64,000 bases of DNA from Molossus alvarezi (GCA_037176705.1 CM073891.1:52516571-52580570), one strand, 5' to 3'; counted from the stretch's first letter, positions 35,251-47,289 are shown. Notes: a model not told the origin generated them from the sequence alone. Made by a program: numbers and translations.

Positions 35251-36210
35251 AATGTAAACAAAATTGTATATTTTAGTGAAAAAGTCAATTTTCTAGATCC
35301 TAGAAGATACTTCTGTGATTTATCTCATTCTGATTCTATAGAAGCTATTTTGCAACTATATAAACTATAAAGAAATAATAATAATGCAAATAATTCTTAT
35401 CTATAGACATACAAATTTTTTCCTATCTGGGTTGAAGTTCAATTGACTCCACCTTCTCTTCCTCTCCTTGTTGAAAAACCAGTTTTGTGCCCATCTGCAT
35501 ATTTACTTTAGTGCTGCTGATCTAGGAATGTATCTAAGCTTTGGTTTCTCATCTGAATGAGTTATAACAGCTGCCTGGTTCTCTCCTTGATTACGAGTTA
35601 AATAACATCCTTAACATCTGTTCATTTTTATATCTGTATGGTTCATGATTTTATCTTTTTTGAAAATTATCTATTAACAAGGACAAGTGAATAAATTTGT
35701 TTTCCTTTAGACACAAGAGAGAGAAAAATAGTTTTTAAGTGTCATTTATAGAACCCTGTTTACCAGTTGGAGAAGATCCACATCAGAAAGTTTATTCTGA
35801 AGCTTATACGTATAATGACTAGTTTTCTCAAATTTATGTTGCTTCTGGAGTCCTTCTTTAGTAAAAGTTTTACACCGTGGCTCATCTGTTACTAAAATTC
35901 TAAAGACTGTGCAAAATAAACCATAAACAACATTTCATTTTTCTTTTCTACAGAAAAAAAGTTCCACAGCAAATAAGCTATCTGAAAAGAAATGTGTGGT
36001 ACAGATTATGACAGTAGTTGCTTCACCAAAATTAAAACTATTTTTAATAAAATGTGATTAGTATATTTTAGTTCTAAATAAAATATGAAGTTTTTTAAAA
36101 AATCTAAAAATGTATGGATGGCACAAGTGTTTATGTGCCATGTATTTAGAGAACAAGACACATGAAGAGATTTTTAAAATAATTCAACTTCAAAAAGCAT
36201 GCATTAGCTT
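35251..36210. other. Unassigned AT-rich sequence
   Basis: Nothing recognised. Confidence 0.4.
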
Positions 36211-36222
36211 CCACAGTGTCTT

Positions 36223-36317
36223 TTCCTTTCTTTTCTCTTTTACCTTTACCTGAGGACATTTTCATTGATTTTTAGAGAGATGCGCAGAGAGAGTGAGCGA
36301 GAGAGAGAGAGAGTGAG

Positions 36318-36396
<79 letters not shown>

Positions 36397-36552
36397 TGAA
36401 TGTGAGAAAAACATTATTTGCCTTTCACATGCACTCAGACTGCGGCTGGGGATCAAACCCTCAACCTAGATATGCACCCTGATCAGGAATCGAACCCCAG
36501 ACCTTTTGGTGCATGGGACATGGCTCCAACCAACTGAGCCACCAGACTAGGG
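36223..36552 (-). mobile_element. Ves-like SINE with long GA expansion
   Basis: Minus-strand copy; the GA-rich part (about 36273-36394) is expanded to ~120 bases. The head runs 36430-36552 and ends 'gagccaccagactaggg'. Target duplication ccacagtgtc at 36211-36220 and 36553-36562. It lies head-to-head with the next SINE. Confidence 0.85.
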
Positions 36553-36569
36553 CCACAGTGTCCTTCAGG

Positions 36570-36730
36570 CCCAGCTGGAGTGGCTCAGTTGATGGAGTGT
36601 CATCCTTTGCACTAAGAGATTGCTGGTTTGACTCCTGGTCAGGGCACATACCTGGATCGTGGGTTCAGTCCCTGGTTAGAGCGGGTGTGGAAAGCAACTG
36701 GTCCATGTTTCTCTCCCTTTTCAATCAATG

Positions 36731-36786
<56 letters not shown>

Positions 36787-36842
36787 CCTTCCTCTCTCTA
36801 AGCATGTCCTCTGGTGAGAGTTAAATCAATTAATCAATCAAT
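36570..36842 (+). mobile_element. Ves-like SINE with long CT expansion
   Basis: Plus-strand copy (cccagctggagtggctcag … catgtcctctggtgagag) with a (CT)n tract at 36731-36784. Only 17 bases separate it from the preceding inverted copy. No target duplication seen. Confidence 0.85.
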
Positions 36843-37176
36843 ACCGTTAAGATGGATTGAACATTTCCTTGCCAATGTTTTAAAAAATCAAGTTACTGAG
36901 TATGTCAAGAAGAAAATATCTGAAATATATATTTCTGCAGAAACAACTCAAAAATATGTTTAACTGAATACCTTACAAAATATTCAAAGGCTGGGTAAGG
37001 CTTCTAAATATTTCTAGTAATTGTATGCTTTTACCATGCTACATTAATCAAAATAGGTGGAGACGTTGATTGAGAAAGTAAACATTGAAGATAATCTACA
37101 GTGAGTTTGATCGTTAGTTGTTCCATACGGAGGACCCTTACCAAGGTTTTCATTCTCCTAATTTCTCCAACATAGA
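36843..37176. other. Unassigned AT-rich sequence
   Basis: Nothing recognised. Confidence 0.35.
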
Positions 37177-38587
37177 TGTGTTAGTCAGGGTTCTCTAGAG
37201 AAACAGAATCAATAGGATTTATTTAGAGGTAGAGATATACATATAATATACATGTAATGTGTTTTCTCTATCAATCTATCTATATATTTACCTACCTCTT
37301 GATCTACCTGTTGGCAGCAGTGAGAAAGGCCCCAGGGGTCAAACCAGCCCTTGGTTCAGCAACCTTGGTACTTGCGTTCTGGCCAAGAAAGAATTCAGAG
37401 CCAAGGCTGAAACTATAAGAAAAAGTTAATTAGAAAATCACAGAGGTAGAAGAAGTGAGTGGTAGAAATGGGTCTAAGAAAAAAAATTACAGAGGCAAAA
37501 GGGGGGCCTTTGGAGCTTGGGAGAGAGGCAAGTAAATGTGCCTAAGGGGAAGAGGAGGAAGAGGATGGAGGGAGGAGGAAGGAGAGGCCCTGGTGTGCTC
37601 CCGGGAGGGAGAGCACCCTGGGTCCTCCATCCTAAGCGCTTTTAAAGGTGGGGATTTTAGGGGAGGTCCTAGGGAAGGATCTCAGTAGAATATTCATCAG
37701 CTTTCCAGGTGTGCTCTTTTAGAATCATGGTCTCTACTGATTGTTTGGGGCCAGGTCAGGAGTCACTAGTCAATGTAGCTGGTCCTGATGTCAGCCATGG
37801 CTTTACTTGTCTGGTTTTGCTGTTTTTCTGAGCCTGGAGCTGAAACACAACTGAGGCATAGATGTATTTGATGCAAGTCAGAACCTCATTGTCCTGGGGA
37901 CTTAATGCCTAAGAGCTATTCTCTCAGCTCCCTTGTTTGCTCCTTCCCTAAGGGGGTCTAACATGACTAGCAACATGTCTGGGTAGAGTCTGAACCACAT
38001 CACCATCGCTATGAAAGGTCAGGTGTTCTAAATTTCATGACCAGTGGTATGCTAGGGAAGAAATGTGATGTGACCTGGGAGTGAGGTCCTTGTTTTCCTA
38101 GTTTTGCTCGTTGCCAGGTACCTGGAGCTTTTTGCCTTGATGACCTTCTGTACCTGGCCCATTGTCCTTGCTCTGCTCATTTCTGTCTAACTGCCTACCA
38201 CATATCTATCTAGACTTTATTATAAGGAACTGGCTTATGCCATTATAAAGGCTGATAATTCCCAAGATCTTTACTTGGCAGGTTGGAGATCCAGTAAGAG
38301 CTGATATTTCCGTTTGAGTGTGAAGGCAGGAAAGAATTGATGTCAATCAGGGTTATGGCAATCAGGCAAGAGAAATTTCCTCTCACTCATGGTAGGGTTA
38401 GGTTTTTTGTAGTATTCAGTGACTGACTAGATGAGGCCCACCCACATTAAGGAGAGAAATCCTCCTTACCCAATTTACCAATTCAAATGTTAATTTCATC
38501 CTCATAGGGGCACTCAAGATAATTACTGCTCAAATGTCTGGGCACCCTGCTACCCAGTCAGGTTAACTCATAAAATTGACCATCACA
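37177..38587 (-). mobile_element. Ancient ERVL/MaLR-type LTR split by a younger LTR
   Basis: Left part 37177-37308 ('gttagtcagggttctctagagaaacagaatc') and right part 38201-38587 ('ttattataaggaactggctt … gatgaggcccacccacatta … ttgaccatcaca') are the two ends of one ancient mammalian LTR read in reverse. The 37309-38200 interval is a separate, younger LTR. Exact subfamily not determined. Confidence 0.65.
37309..38200 (-). mobile_element. Solo LTR, family B, copy 1
   Basis: From TGTTGGCAGC to TAACTGCCTACCA, this is the reverse complement of the LTR at 39399-40156. Shared blocks (as read here) include 'cagcaaccttggtacttg', 'gggtcctccatcctaag', 'ctttccaggtgtgctc', 'gagcctggagctgaaacac' and 'gtacctggcccattgtcc'. 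At 892 bp it is longer than copy 2, which lacks an internal piece. No clean duplication was seen. Confidence 0.75.
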
Positions 38588-39034
38588 GTAGGTTAGAGAG
38601 GATCAGAACCAAAGAGACTTTGTGTTAACACATCCTCTACATTGTAGAATGTGCTTACAAAGTCTGCCTCTCCAAAAACAAAAACCTAGAATATTCACTT
38701 GCACATAGATTTTTCTTAGCCAAAGTTAACTTCTGGATATTTTCACATGTATTAATGATCTCAGCTTGAAGGTCAGGTAGGATCAGCTGGTTTTGTATTT
38801 ATTCACATTTGATTTTTAATGTGGAAGGTAATGTTTGATTTCCTGTTACACCAGAGTCTCTGAAATTTGCTACTTCAAAGATTTGAAAACATGTTGATAG
38901 ATAAAATAGTATTTCAGCTGGAAAATAATGTAAAGAGAATAAGAAAGAAACATTTCCTCACATAAATGAAGAATTGGGACAAAGGACATAATATATTGAT
39001 ATAAAACAAGGACACAAGTGTGAGAATCAATATT
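38588..39034. other. Unassigned AT-rich sequence
   Basis: Nothing recognised. Confidence 0.35.
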
Positions 39035-39220
39035 TATATTACATCTCTTAACTTTTTATAAATTGACTCATTTAATTATCGTAATAACTCTATTTGGTAG
39101 GCTTTGTTATTTCTGGTTTACAGATAAAGAAGCTTCTAAGAAGCACAGTTGCAATTGGTATCTTTGTTGGATTTAAAAAACACTGTTCTTCCCACTTCAT
39201 CATGTAGCCTCACTGTAGCT
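39035..39220 (+). mobile_element. MIR SINE
   Basis: 'ttgactcatttaattatcgtaataac', 'gtttacagataaagaagct' and the end '…ctgttcttcccacttcatcatgtagcctc' follow the MIR consensus in order. Confidence 0.68.
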
Positions 39221-39398
39221 ACAGATTCTGTTTTTTCACTCATTTATTTTCTCTTTGTCAAAACATCAAATATCAAAATCATATAAATCCTGGATATTAT
39301 TGAATATTAATATATTATTTTTCTGTTTTTCATAATCATGCAAACTATTCTTTGAACACATAAACATGTATCATCTTTAGAGTATGTATTTATATATG

Positions 39399-40156
39399 TG
39401 GTAGGCAGTTAGACAGATATGAGCAGGGCAAGGACAATGGGCCAGGTACAGAAGGTCATCAGGGCAGAAAGACCTGGGTGCCTAGCAATGAACAAAACTG
39501 GAAAAACAAGGACCTTGCCCCCAGGGTAACATTTCCTCTCTTAGCAAATTCTGGTTATGTGGTTTAGATCCCCTGACCTTTCCTTCCTAGAATTAACATC
39601 CAGGCCTCAGTTGTACTTCAGCTCCAGGCCCAGAAAGCAGCAAATCTATACAAGCAATGCCATGTCTGACCTCAGGACCGGTTGCATTGACTAATGATCC
39701 CCTGCCCTGGAGCTGACCGACCAGTGGAGACAAAAACTCTGAAAGGACACACCTGGAAAGCTGATGCATGTTCTATTGAGATCTTCCCCTGGGACCTCCC
39801 CTAAAATCCCTATCCTTAAAAGCCCTTAGGATGGAGGACCCAGAGTGCTCTCACTCCTGTGAGCACACCCTCTATTTCCCCCTACCTCCCCCTCTTTTTC
39901 TCCTTAGGCACATTGTTTTTGCCTCTTCCTTTCTTCTAAGCTCCAAGGGCCCTTCTTTTGTCTCTGTAATTTGTTTCCTGAGTCATTTCTTCTATGGCTC
40001 ACTTCTTCTCCCTCTGTGACTTCCTAAATAAACTTTCTTGTAGAGTTTGAGTCTTATCTCTGAATTCTTTCTTAAACAGAACTCAAGTACTGAGGTTGCT
40101 GAACCAAGATCCAGTTTGACCCCACCAGTCTAACACCTGGTGCCATTCTTGCACCA
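39399..40156 (+). mobile_element. Solo LTR, family B (ERV1-like), copy 2
   Basis: A 758-bp LTR from TGGTAGGCAG to CTTGCACCA with a perfect 4-bp duplication tatg (39395-39398 and 40157-40160). A polyadenylation signal AATAAA at 40027-40032 gives the plus orientation. Relative to copies 1 and 3 it lacks about 200 bases in the 39575-39595 region. The T-rich stretch with an open frame at 39831-40019 is U3/R sequence and not a gene. Confidence 0.82.
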
Positions 40157-40160
40157 TATG

Positions 40161-40451
40161 TATATTTTTTTTAGTAAACTTGGTTGCTGTGAATGGAACC
40201 TGGCCACTGCTAGATTAACTGGTGAAATTAAGATTCTTGATTTAAAAATTGACAAGTAGAACTTGTATCCATGGTGACTTCACAAATGTGCCAACACCCA
40301 GCGAAGCTCACTTGGAAACATCCTGTCAGCCTCTTCCAGAAATGTACATAAAAAAAAAAAAAAAAGAAAGAAATAGTGTAATGAGAAATCCATTGAAAAG
40401 CAACTCATGAGTAATAGAAAATTAAGTAAATACAACTAAATACATATTTAT
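40161..40451. other. Unassigned sequence
   Basis: Nothing recognised; an A-run is at 40351-40365. Confidence 0.35.
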
Positions 40452-40690
40452 TTCTCATGTGCAAGTCATTATGAGTGCAAAGATGAAAAAAAATGTGATC
40501 CTCACCCTCAGAGAACTAATATTTTTATAAGGAGAGAAAAGTATGTATTGAAATCACATTACACATTAAAAGTATTAGGCAATGTAAATAAAAACACAAA
40601 TTAGAAAGGTTTATTGAGGGAAAGACTTGAATTTGGGTTGGAATGAGGAAAACTGACAGGTGAGGGCAGTGAAAAATAATGTGATTAAGT
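40452..40690 (-). mobile_element. L2 3' end, minus strand, possible
   Basis: 'gagtgcaaagatgaaaaaaaatgtgatcctcaccctcagagaact' (read in blocks from 40473) is the order seen when an L2 3' end is reversed. The part after 40550 is less clear. Confidence 0.45.
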
Positions 40691-41179
40691 GCCCTGAGGT
40701 GGAAGTAAGTCAATTACTAATGTCACATGATATGGTTGTATCAGGACCCCACCCCACCAATTGACTGACTTTAAGAGTTTGAAGTAATTTATTCTATAGG
40801 CACCAATTACCATAATATCATTCATTTCAATGGGTGTATGTCAGTTATTATTTTATCTGATGCATCAGCAGAAATTGGGGCTGTTAATCACTTCCTGCAT
40901 CTAGAATGTCTTCCTTCCTTAAGCTTCTTTGACTCCTTAGTGTCTAAAAATGCTTAACGCTATAGCTGCCCTCAAATTTATATGCCATTATGTGTCTCCT
41001 CTGAACTCCAAATGTCACCACTAAGTGCTTCTATAGGCAAATAAAATTCATTATATCTGAAAGTGAAAAGAAAGTTATGCTTTTTCTCACCTTCTCCATT
41101 GTAAGCCTGGGATCACTCTGGTGTTCTTATTTTATTTTATTTTTTTTCAAAACAATTAACATGATCATTCAACTAGTGG
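40691..41179. other. Unassigned sequence
   Basis: Possibly more decayed L2 near 40890-41030, but not convincing. Confidence 0.3.
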
Positions 41180-41660
41180 CTAAAATCAGAAATTCAGGAG
41201 TCAACCTCGATACCTCTAATGTTGACATTTCTCTCCACGTATTTCTTGAATCCACGTCTTCTCTCGCCCCCCTTCACGATTCTTCAGCCATGCTGTCCTC
41301 TGTTGGTGTCCAGAACTCATGTTGCTTCTTCCTGTCGTGATGATTTTGCATGTGCTCCATGAATGATTTGGCATTTTCTACCCCACTCATCTCACAATTA
41401 AAAACCACTCTTGTTTTCAGACCACAGTTTAAATACAACTTTTTTGATGATGATGTTTATAATCTACCAGATTAGATCATTTTTCTAGGTATATCTTCTC
41501 CCAATTCCTCTAGTTTTCCTTTGTATTATTTATCACAATATTGTTGTAAAGGTCAATTTTGTAATTACTTATTAAATCAGTTCATTAATCAACATTAAAA
41601 TGTAATTTATATGAGACCAGGGACTATTTGGTGCTAATGCATAATAGGATTTAAATATAG
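41180..41660 (+). mobile_element. L2 LINE 3' ORF and tail, fossil
   Basis: 'ttcaggagtcaacctcgatacctc', '…attcctctag…attatttatcacaatattg' and 'gagaccagggactatttg' occur in the order of an L2 3' region. Strongly diverged, no frame. Confidence 0.5.
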
Positions 41661-42032
41661 AGTTGATGAATTTCTGTGAAGGATAATATGATTGCCTTGC
41701 CCTGTTTGCTAAAATACTATAGGACCCTGTCATATCTATTTGTGGTCTGGGAGAAGTACCACTTGGTTTATTTCAGTGGGTGCTATAGGTGGCAGAGTTT
41801 TATTTAAAAAGGATAATGGTCAAGATAGGTACAAATTGTTTTGTTTATTATTAGACCAACAGCACTAACAACATTAGCAACAACAAAACCAAAAACAGAA
41901 TCGCAAACTAGAAGCACATTTATATCACAGGAGGATCTGACAATCCTATCACTTTTTAATAAGTATATAGAGTCAGTTATTGGTATTATGATGAGTTTGA
42001 TCTTCACCTATTGAATGTGCAAGAATTATTTT
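41661..42032. other. Unassigned sequence
   Basis: Nothing recognised. Confidence 0.35.
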
Positions 42033-42049
42033 AAAAGTTCCCAAGCATA

Positions 42050-42307
42050 GCCCTGGCCAGTTTGGCTCAGCGGTTAGAGCGTCGGCCTGCGGTCCTTAGA
42101 GACCCGGGTTCGGTTCCCGCTAAGGGCGCGTACCTCAGTTTGTCCCTGGCCCTGGTCGGTTGTGCGGGTGGCAGCCACTCGATGTGTTCCTTTCACATCG
42201 ATGTTTCTCTCTCTCTCTCTGTTCCTCTCTCTCCCTCCCACTCTACCTGAACAAAAAATGGAAAAATGTCCTCGGGTGAGGATAAAAAAAATAAATAAAT
42301 AAAAAAT
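42050..42307 (+). mobile_element. Ves SINE, young copy
   Basis: Full-length plus-strand copy with an intact A box (TGGCTCAGCGG) and B box (GGTTCGGTTCC), missing a few bases after 'gtacctc'. Target duplication aaaagttcccaagcata (42033-42049) and aaaagctcccatgcata (42308-42324), two mismatches. A/T-rich tail. Confidence 0.94.
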
Positions 42308-42324
42308 AAAAGCTCCCATGCATA

Positions 42325-42980
42325 GAAAACAGCTTACATTCTGTACCAGCCTTATTAATTTCAAGGAAAAGACTTTCTAGCTGATTCATATTTCTAGATT
42401 TTGTTTTTCACGTTTTATTAAAATAATTCTTGCTATACTTGGTTTATAATAATAACGTTAACCTACTGAATTTTCCTTTAGAAAATATCTATCTGTAATT
42501 GTGATTTATGTGTAAAATTAATAAAATTACCACCTTAAGCATTATAATTATAGAAGATAATAGGCAGAATCCTGTCATTTGTCCTTATTCTGTGACAAGT
42601 ATACCACTCAGATTTTCCAAGCCAGAAAGAGAAAGAGATAATGACAGGGATGGAAAGAGAGAAAGAGAATAAAGTGATAAAGTGCTGAGCTTAAAAGAAA
42701 ACAGCTGTTTTCAACATGCAGTTTAATAACAAATATTTCTTAAAGTTTTAAATGTGCCTTAGATTTTATTAAGCACAATTTAAGGCATATTTCATCAACT
42801 TGGTACATATAATTAAAATCTTTAAATGTAGATCTAGTAAAATCAGATCAAATGACATAAGTACATGATGACAGTTGGAATAGTTATTTATTTCCTAATT
42901 GTATATTTACTATTTCCCCCCTACAGATATAAACATCAGTATTCCAGAGTGACCTCCAGGTTAGGTAGTTGGAGGTATGG
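42325..42980. other. Unassigned AT-rich sequence
   Basis: Nothing recognised. Confidence 0.35.
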
Positions 42981-43594
42981 CAGACAGGTCCTCGACTCTG
43001 GAACACAATAGAGTAAGTCTTCACTTAATGTCAACGATATTGGAAACTGGGATTTTACCTGAAATGATGTATAACAAAACCAATTTTACAATCGATATAA
43101 ACAACAGTTAAGTTCCTATGGGATATTTATGGACACAAAAACATCACCAAACTTCTAAATAAAAACCCAAAATAATTGGAATATTAAACACTGATATAAA
43201 TGTGAGCTATACATATATTCAAGAAAAATTACTAAAAACGAGTAAGACTATTTTTCAACCAGCTTATAGTTCAGGGTCTCAGGTAGTCTGAGCTGAGCTG
43301 GCAGCCAGTGCACAAGGCAGGAACCCAGCCTGGACAGGATGCCCTGCCGAGCAGGGCCACTCATTCCCTTACCCACACTCAAACTGGGGCAATGGAGACG
43401 CACCAAGTCACCTCACAAGCATCACTGGATGTGGGAGGAAACCAGAGTCCCCAGAGGAGACCCCCCCCAGATAAGCGGAGAACATGAAAACTCCACACAG
43501 ATAGTGGCCATGACCAGGAATACATTTTTTTTTCTCTTATCAATATGATAATGAAATGATGTTGAATGAGATGACATTACTGAAGGACCTGCTG
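42981..43594. mobile_element. Ancient DNA transposon fossil (Tigger-like, tentative)
   Basis: Ends are inverted: cagacaggtcctcgac at 42981-42996 and, reversed, cagcaggtccttcagtaa near 43577-43594. The adjoining 'cacttaatgtcaacgat' and reversed 'atgtcatctcattcaacatc' also pair loosely. Internal blocks such as 'acaacagttaagttcctatggg' and 'gagaacatgaaaactccacac' are typical of an old mammalian DNA element. No open transposase frame remains. The superfamily is uncertain. Confidence 0.6.
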
Positions 43595-43884
43595 ATTCTG
43601 GTGAACAACAAAGACATCTTCCAGAAGACTGCTGGGAAGTCACATGAGATTCATACACATGTCCAGCTTTACGTATACTCTAATTAAATCCTGGTTCAGT
43701 TCACAGGGACTCTCATTTGCCAGTGCAGTCACTGGTTTTGATAGGGCTCCAACATCTTTTTGTCCCAGTTTTGCTCTCGTATTTGCAAATAGCCAACCCC
43801 CGTCCATATGAAACAACATGGAAGGGCTTAACTCTCCCCATACAAAAGAGAATTTAAATGCTTCTTTCACTGCACTATGGACTG
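43595..43884 (-). other. Unassigned; short minus-strand frame
   Basis: A 76-codon minus frame (43640-43870) reads as ordinary-looking protein (for example GGWLFANTRAKLGQKDVGAL). I do not recognise it and find no splice or promoter evidence. It could be a decayed transposon or processed pseudogene. Confidence 0.3.
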
Positions 43885-43900
43885 CTCAGGTTAAACATTT

Positions 43901-44128
43901 GTTTAAAAATTTTTTTTTTCTTTATTGATTGTAGAGAGAGAGAGGAAGGGGAGGGGGAAGAGAGGTAGAAACATCAAACATTGATGAGAGAGAACATCGA
44001 CTGGCCGCCTCTTGCATGCCCCCACTGGGGATTGAGCCTACAACCTGGGCATGTGCCCTGACCGGGAATCAAACGAGCGACCTCTTGGTGCAAGGGTTGA
44101 TGCTCAACCACTGGCCACACCAGCTGGG
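43901..44128 (-). mobile_element. Ves-like SINE (older subfamily)
   Basis: Minus-strand copy: T-run 43906-43920, 'ctttattgattgtagagag', GA part to 43965, head ending 'cacaccagctggg'. Target duplication ctcaggttaaacattt (43885-43900) and ctcaaattaaacattt (44129-44144), two mismatches. Confidence 0.9.
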
Positions 44129-44144
44129 CTCAAATTAAACATTT

Positions 44145-45355
44145 TTAACCTTTGGTTCTTTAAAAGCACCTATTTTTAGTAGGGCTTCGGTTATATAGGA
44201 ATGGTAAAACTTGCATTGGAGTAGGTGGCCACGCCAGGTAAAAGTGGGCAGACTACCACAATGGCTGTGAATGAGAACACCTGTACAAGGCGGACACTGA
44301 GATCACTTCCCCGACTAATCTTAGGCTTCTTCACTAAACTCATGAAATAAACAGTGGCAGCATTCATTCTTCCTGATTGCAGTGACTTCTTTCCTTTCAC
44401 GGGGCTGGCCAAGGACCTTCCCCTGTTCCCTTAGTAGAGACAGATGCAAATGGGGCTCTGGCCAGTCTCTGATAGGACACAGTCCTAATGAAAAGCAAGC
44501 ATAGACCTTTTGATGCCAGTTGAGAAAAAGCAAAAACTATTGACAAACACTGGAAACTATACTGTTGTTTATGACAGGAGAATTATATGGGGAATTATAA
44601 TATAAATAGTTTGAAAAGAAATTAGTCCAAGAGAGGACAATATGACAATATTACTAATATGCTACCGGACACAAACACCAGAATAGCCAGATTACAATAG
44701 AGACAATTGACACCATATTGGATATTAAAGAGGAGAATGATTGAGTGAGAAATTTTCAAAGAACTCACAGGAAAAGGATAAAGAGATAAAACTACAGACC
44801 CAGAAGGTGAGATATGCATATAATAGACACTATAGAAATGAAGGACAGAGCAGATAAAAGGAAGATGACTGGTCTGAGTTGAAGAAAAACTTAAATACTT
44901 AGATTTAAGGGATTAGGAGAATCCAAGCAACAAAATTAATGAAAGACCAAGACTTGACATCTTGGTGAAATTTTAGGATTTTGAAGTTGAATTTATAATC
45001 CCACAATATCCACACTAGGCCAAAATGGTTTTAAAAAAATACAAAACAAATTGGCAATGCTTTATAGCAATGAAGACTGAAAATCCGTGAAGCAAAGTCT
45101 TCACATTTTTGAGAAAATATTATTTTGATACAAGAGATGTAAATCTAGAAAAGTTTTTCTTTGTGTGCAAGATAATAAAAATTCATTCTTATGCATATAT
45201 GTTTCCATAAATTATACTTATCTTCTTGGTATAAATATACATGTAGACATATTCTAGGCACTTGAGAGGTGACTAAAGTAAAATATCAAGAATGAGGATG
45301 CCCTGATATAAAGGAACTAGTCATAAACAATTAAAATAACAAAATAAACTTTCTT
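44145..45355. other. Unassigned sequence; short minus-strand frames
   Basis: Minus frames at 44191-44412 and 44321-44533 look protein-like but overlap in different frames and match nothing I know. The rest is AT-rich and unassigned. Confidence 0.3.
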
Positions 45356-45372
45356 AAAAAAAAATAAATGAA

Positions 45373-45632
45373 TTATTATTATTTTTCTGTATTATCCTCA
45401 CCCAAGGACATTTTTGCATTTATCTTCAGATAGAGCAGGAGGGAGGGAGGGGGGAAGAGAGAGAGAGAAACATTGATGTGAGAGAGATACATCAACTGGT
45501 TGCCACCCACACGACCCCAACCGGGGCTGAGGACAAACTGCAACCGAGGTACGTACCCTTAGAGGAAACTGAACCCGGTACTCTCTGGTCCGCAGGTCAA
45601 TGCTCTAACCACTGAGACAAACCAGCCAGGAC
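45373..45632 (-). mobile_element. Ves SINE, diverged
   Basis: Minus-strand copy (cctcacccaaggac near 45395, GA part 45430-45468, head ending 'aaaccagccagga'). A/T-rich flanks give an approximate duplication (aaataaatgaa-like at about 45361-45372 and aattaaaatgaa-like at about 45638-45649). Confidence 0.88.
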
Positions 45633-45649
45633 AAAAAAATTAAAATGAA

Positions 45650-46473
45650 CTAAAACACAATAAACAGGGGGATATAAGTTTATATAAATGCACATGCAAT
45701 ATCTTGGGATGGCTTAATCATCTGTAAGCATAACTTTACAAGTATATACAATTAATAGAAAGATTATTGATATTTGAGTATCATATATATCCATGGAAAA
45801 ACTAATAACTAATGAAGTAATTCCTAAGCTTACTAATAATTTACTATTTTATTTTTAAATTAGGAACAACTTATACATTGCCATTACCTGCTGTGTTAAC
45901 ATTTACTGTATGCTGTTTCTCCATAAACCTTGTACTATGCTGAATTATATTAATAGATTTCAAAATATAGAATCACCCACAGACATTCTTAAACTAAAGC
46001 CTATTTTACTGATAGAGTACTTTTAATATATTGCTATACTGTATTTGACAGCATTGGACTTTTAGATACAAATTCATATATGAGGATAGCGTTGAGTTTT
46101 ATTATTTTGCCAGATTGATTAGATTTTAGTATCAGAGTAAGAATAGTTTCATAAAAGGAATTAAGGAATATTTCATATTTTAAAAGTATACTTCAGAAGT
46201 TGATACAGCATTAGATTTTTGTTAGTTTGGGGCTCTTGTAAATATTGCCTGTAACACTATTGACTGAAGCAAAGTATTGGAGTTACTTGTGTAAATGCTT
46301 TCAGTTATTTACTGCCTTCAGATGTTCTGCATCTTTTTACAATAACTTAGATAACGTTTGCTGTCCTCAATACTTAACTATTTCATTCAATTTTTCAAAA
46401 TATATAGCAAATAGTAGTATAATAATATTCTCTAATACTTTCAGAATTTCCATCCTAGCTATAAAAGCACTTT
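45650..46473. other. Unassigned AT-rich sequence
   Basis: Nothing recognised. Confidence 0.35.
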
Positions 46474-46477
46474 ATAG

Positions 46478-47116
46478 TGTGGACAAAAAAGGGACCCCAT
46501 ACTAACCCTGACAAGCTCAGGGGAGGCCTGCATGGTGGCCTTTCAAACTCAGAGACCTAAAATAACCACATAGGATGGTCTGAAATGAAAACTTCCTAAC
46601 TAAAAGTGAGTCATGGTGGGTAGTCATGTCCTAGTCTGTTATCTTCCTAGACAAAGGTCAATCTTTATCTTAACTAAGCCTGTCTATTGCCTTTTTGTAT
46701 CCATGGTAAAATTCCTTTGGATGTCAGGGTAATTTTTTTTTTTTGAGACCCCTCAGGGCACAATCTCCCACCAGAGCAGAGACCAATGAACCTGTCATTG
46801 TTACTGTTATAGTGTTAATTGTTAACTACCCTATACCCACAAATGTAGAAGAATGTGTCTATCCATTTCACTTTTTATCCAGTCCCAGCAATCTCTTGCT
46901 TCTGTTTTTCCTGTCTCCCTAATCTGTCACCGATAGATTTCATGTAACCCCTTTCACCTCCTCCTGTGATTGTAATGTATAAAATACAGTGCAAACTGCC
47001 ATTCTCCCGAGCATTTTCTCAACCCATTGAGATGGTGTTTCCTGGCAATTGTCATTAGTTTAACTCAAATAAACTTATAAAAATTCTTATAGGTTTGGAC
47101 GTTTCTTACGTCAACA
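46478..47116 (+). mobile_element. Solo LTR, family C, copy 2
   Basis: A 639-bp LTR from TGTGGACAAAAAAGGGACC to TTACGTCAACA, with a TATA-like word (gtataaaata, about 46977-46986) and AATAAA in 'ctcaaataaacttat' (about 47069-47074). The flanks atag (46474-46477) and ataa (47117-47120) match in 3 of 4 bases. It aligns with the next LTR throughout. Confidence 0.8.
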
Positions 47117-47289
47117 ATAATTTCTGAAGTGATATAGTTCCTTATTAAAATATTGATTTTTTTCTTCTATTTTGTTGGTTTTCTTTAAAATTTATACTGG
47201 TTATGTTACTGTTTTTCTTGTTTAACATTGAGACTATATAGAAGAGCAAATTTCCCTCTGTGAAGGATTGGCTATGGATTGATTTAACG

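Noticed and set aside
36262..36456. Open frame of repeated Ser-Leu
   Set aside because: Direct translation of the (GA)n tract in a SINE.
39831..40019. 62-codon plus frame
   Set aside because: Inside the U3/R region of a family B LTR; not conserved in the other copies.
42050..42125. tRNA-like sequence with A and B boxes
   Set aside because: It is the head of a Ves SINE with the full SINE body, tail and target duplication, not a tRNA gene.
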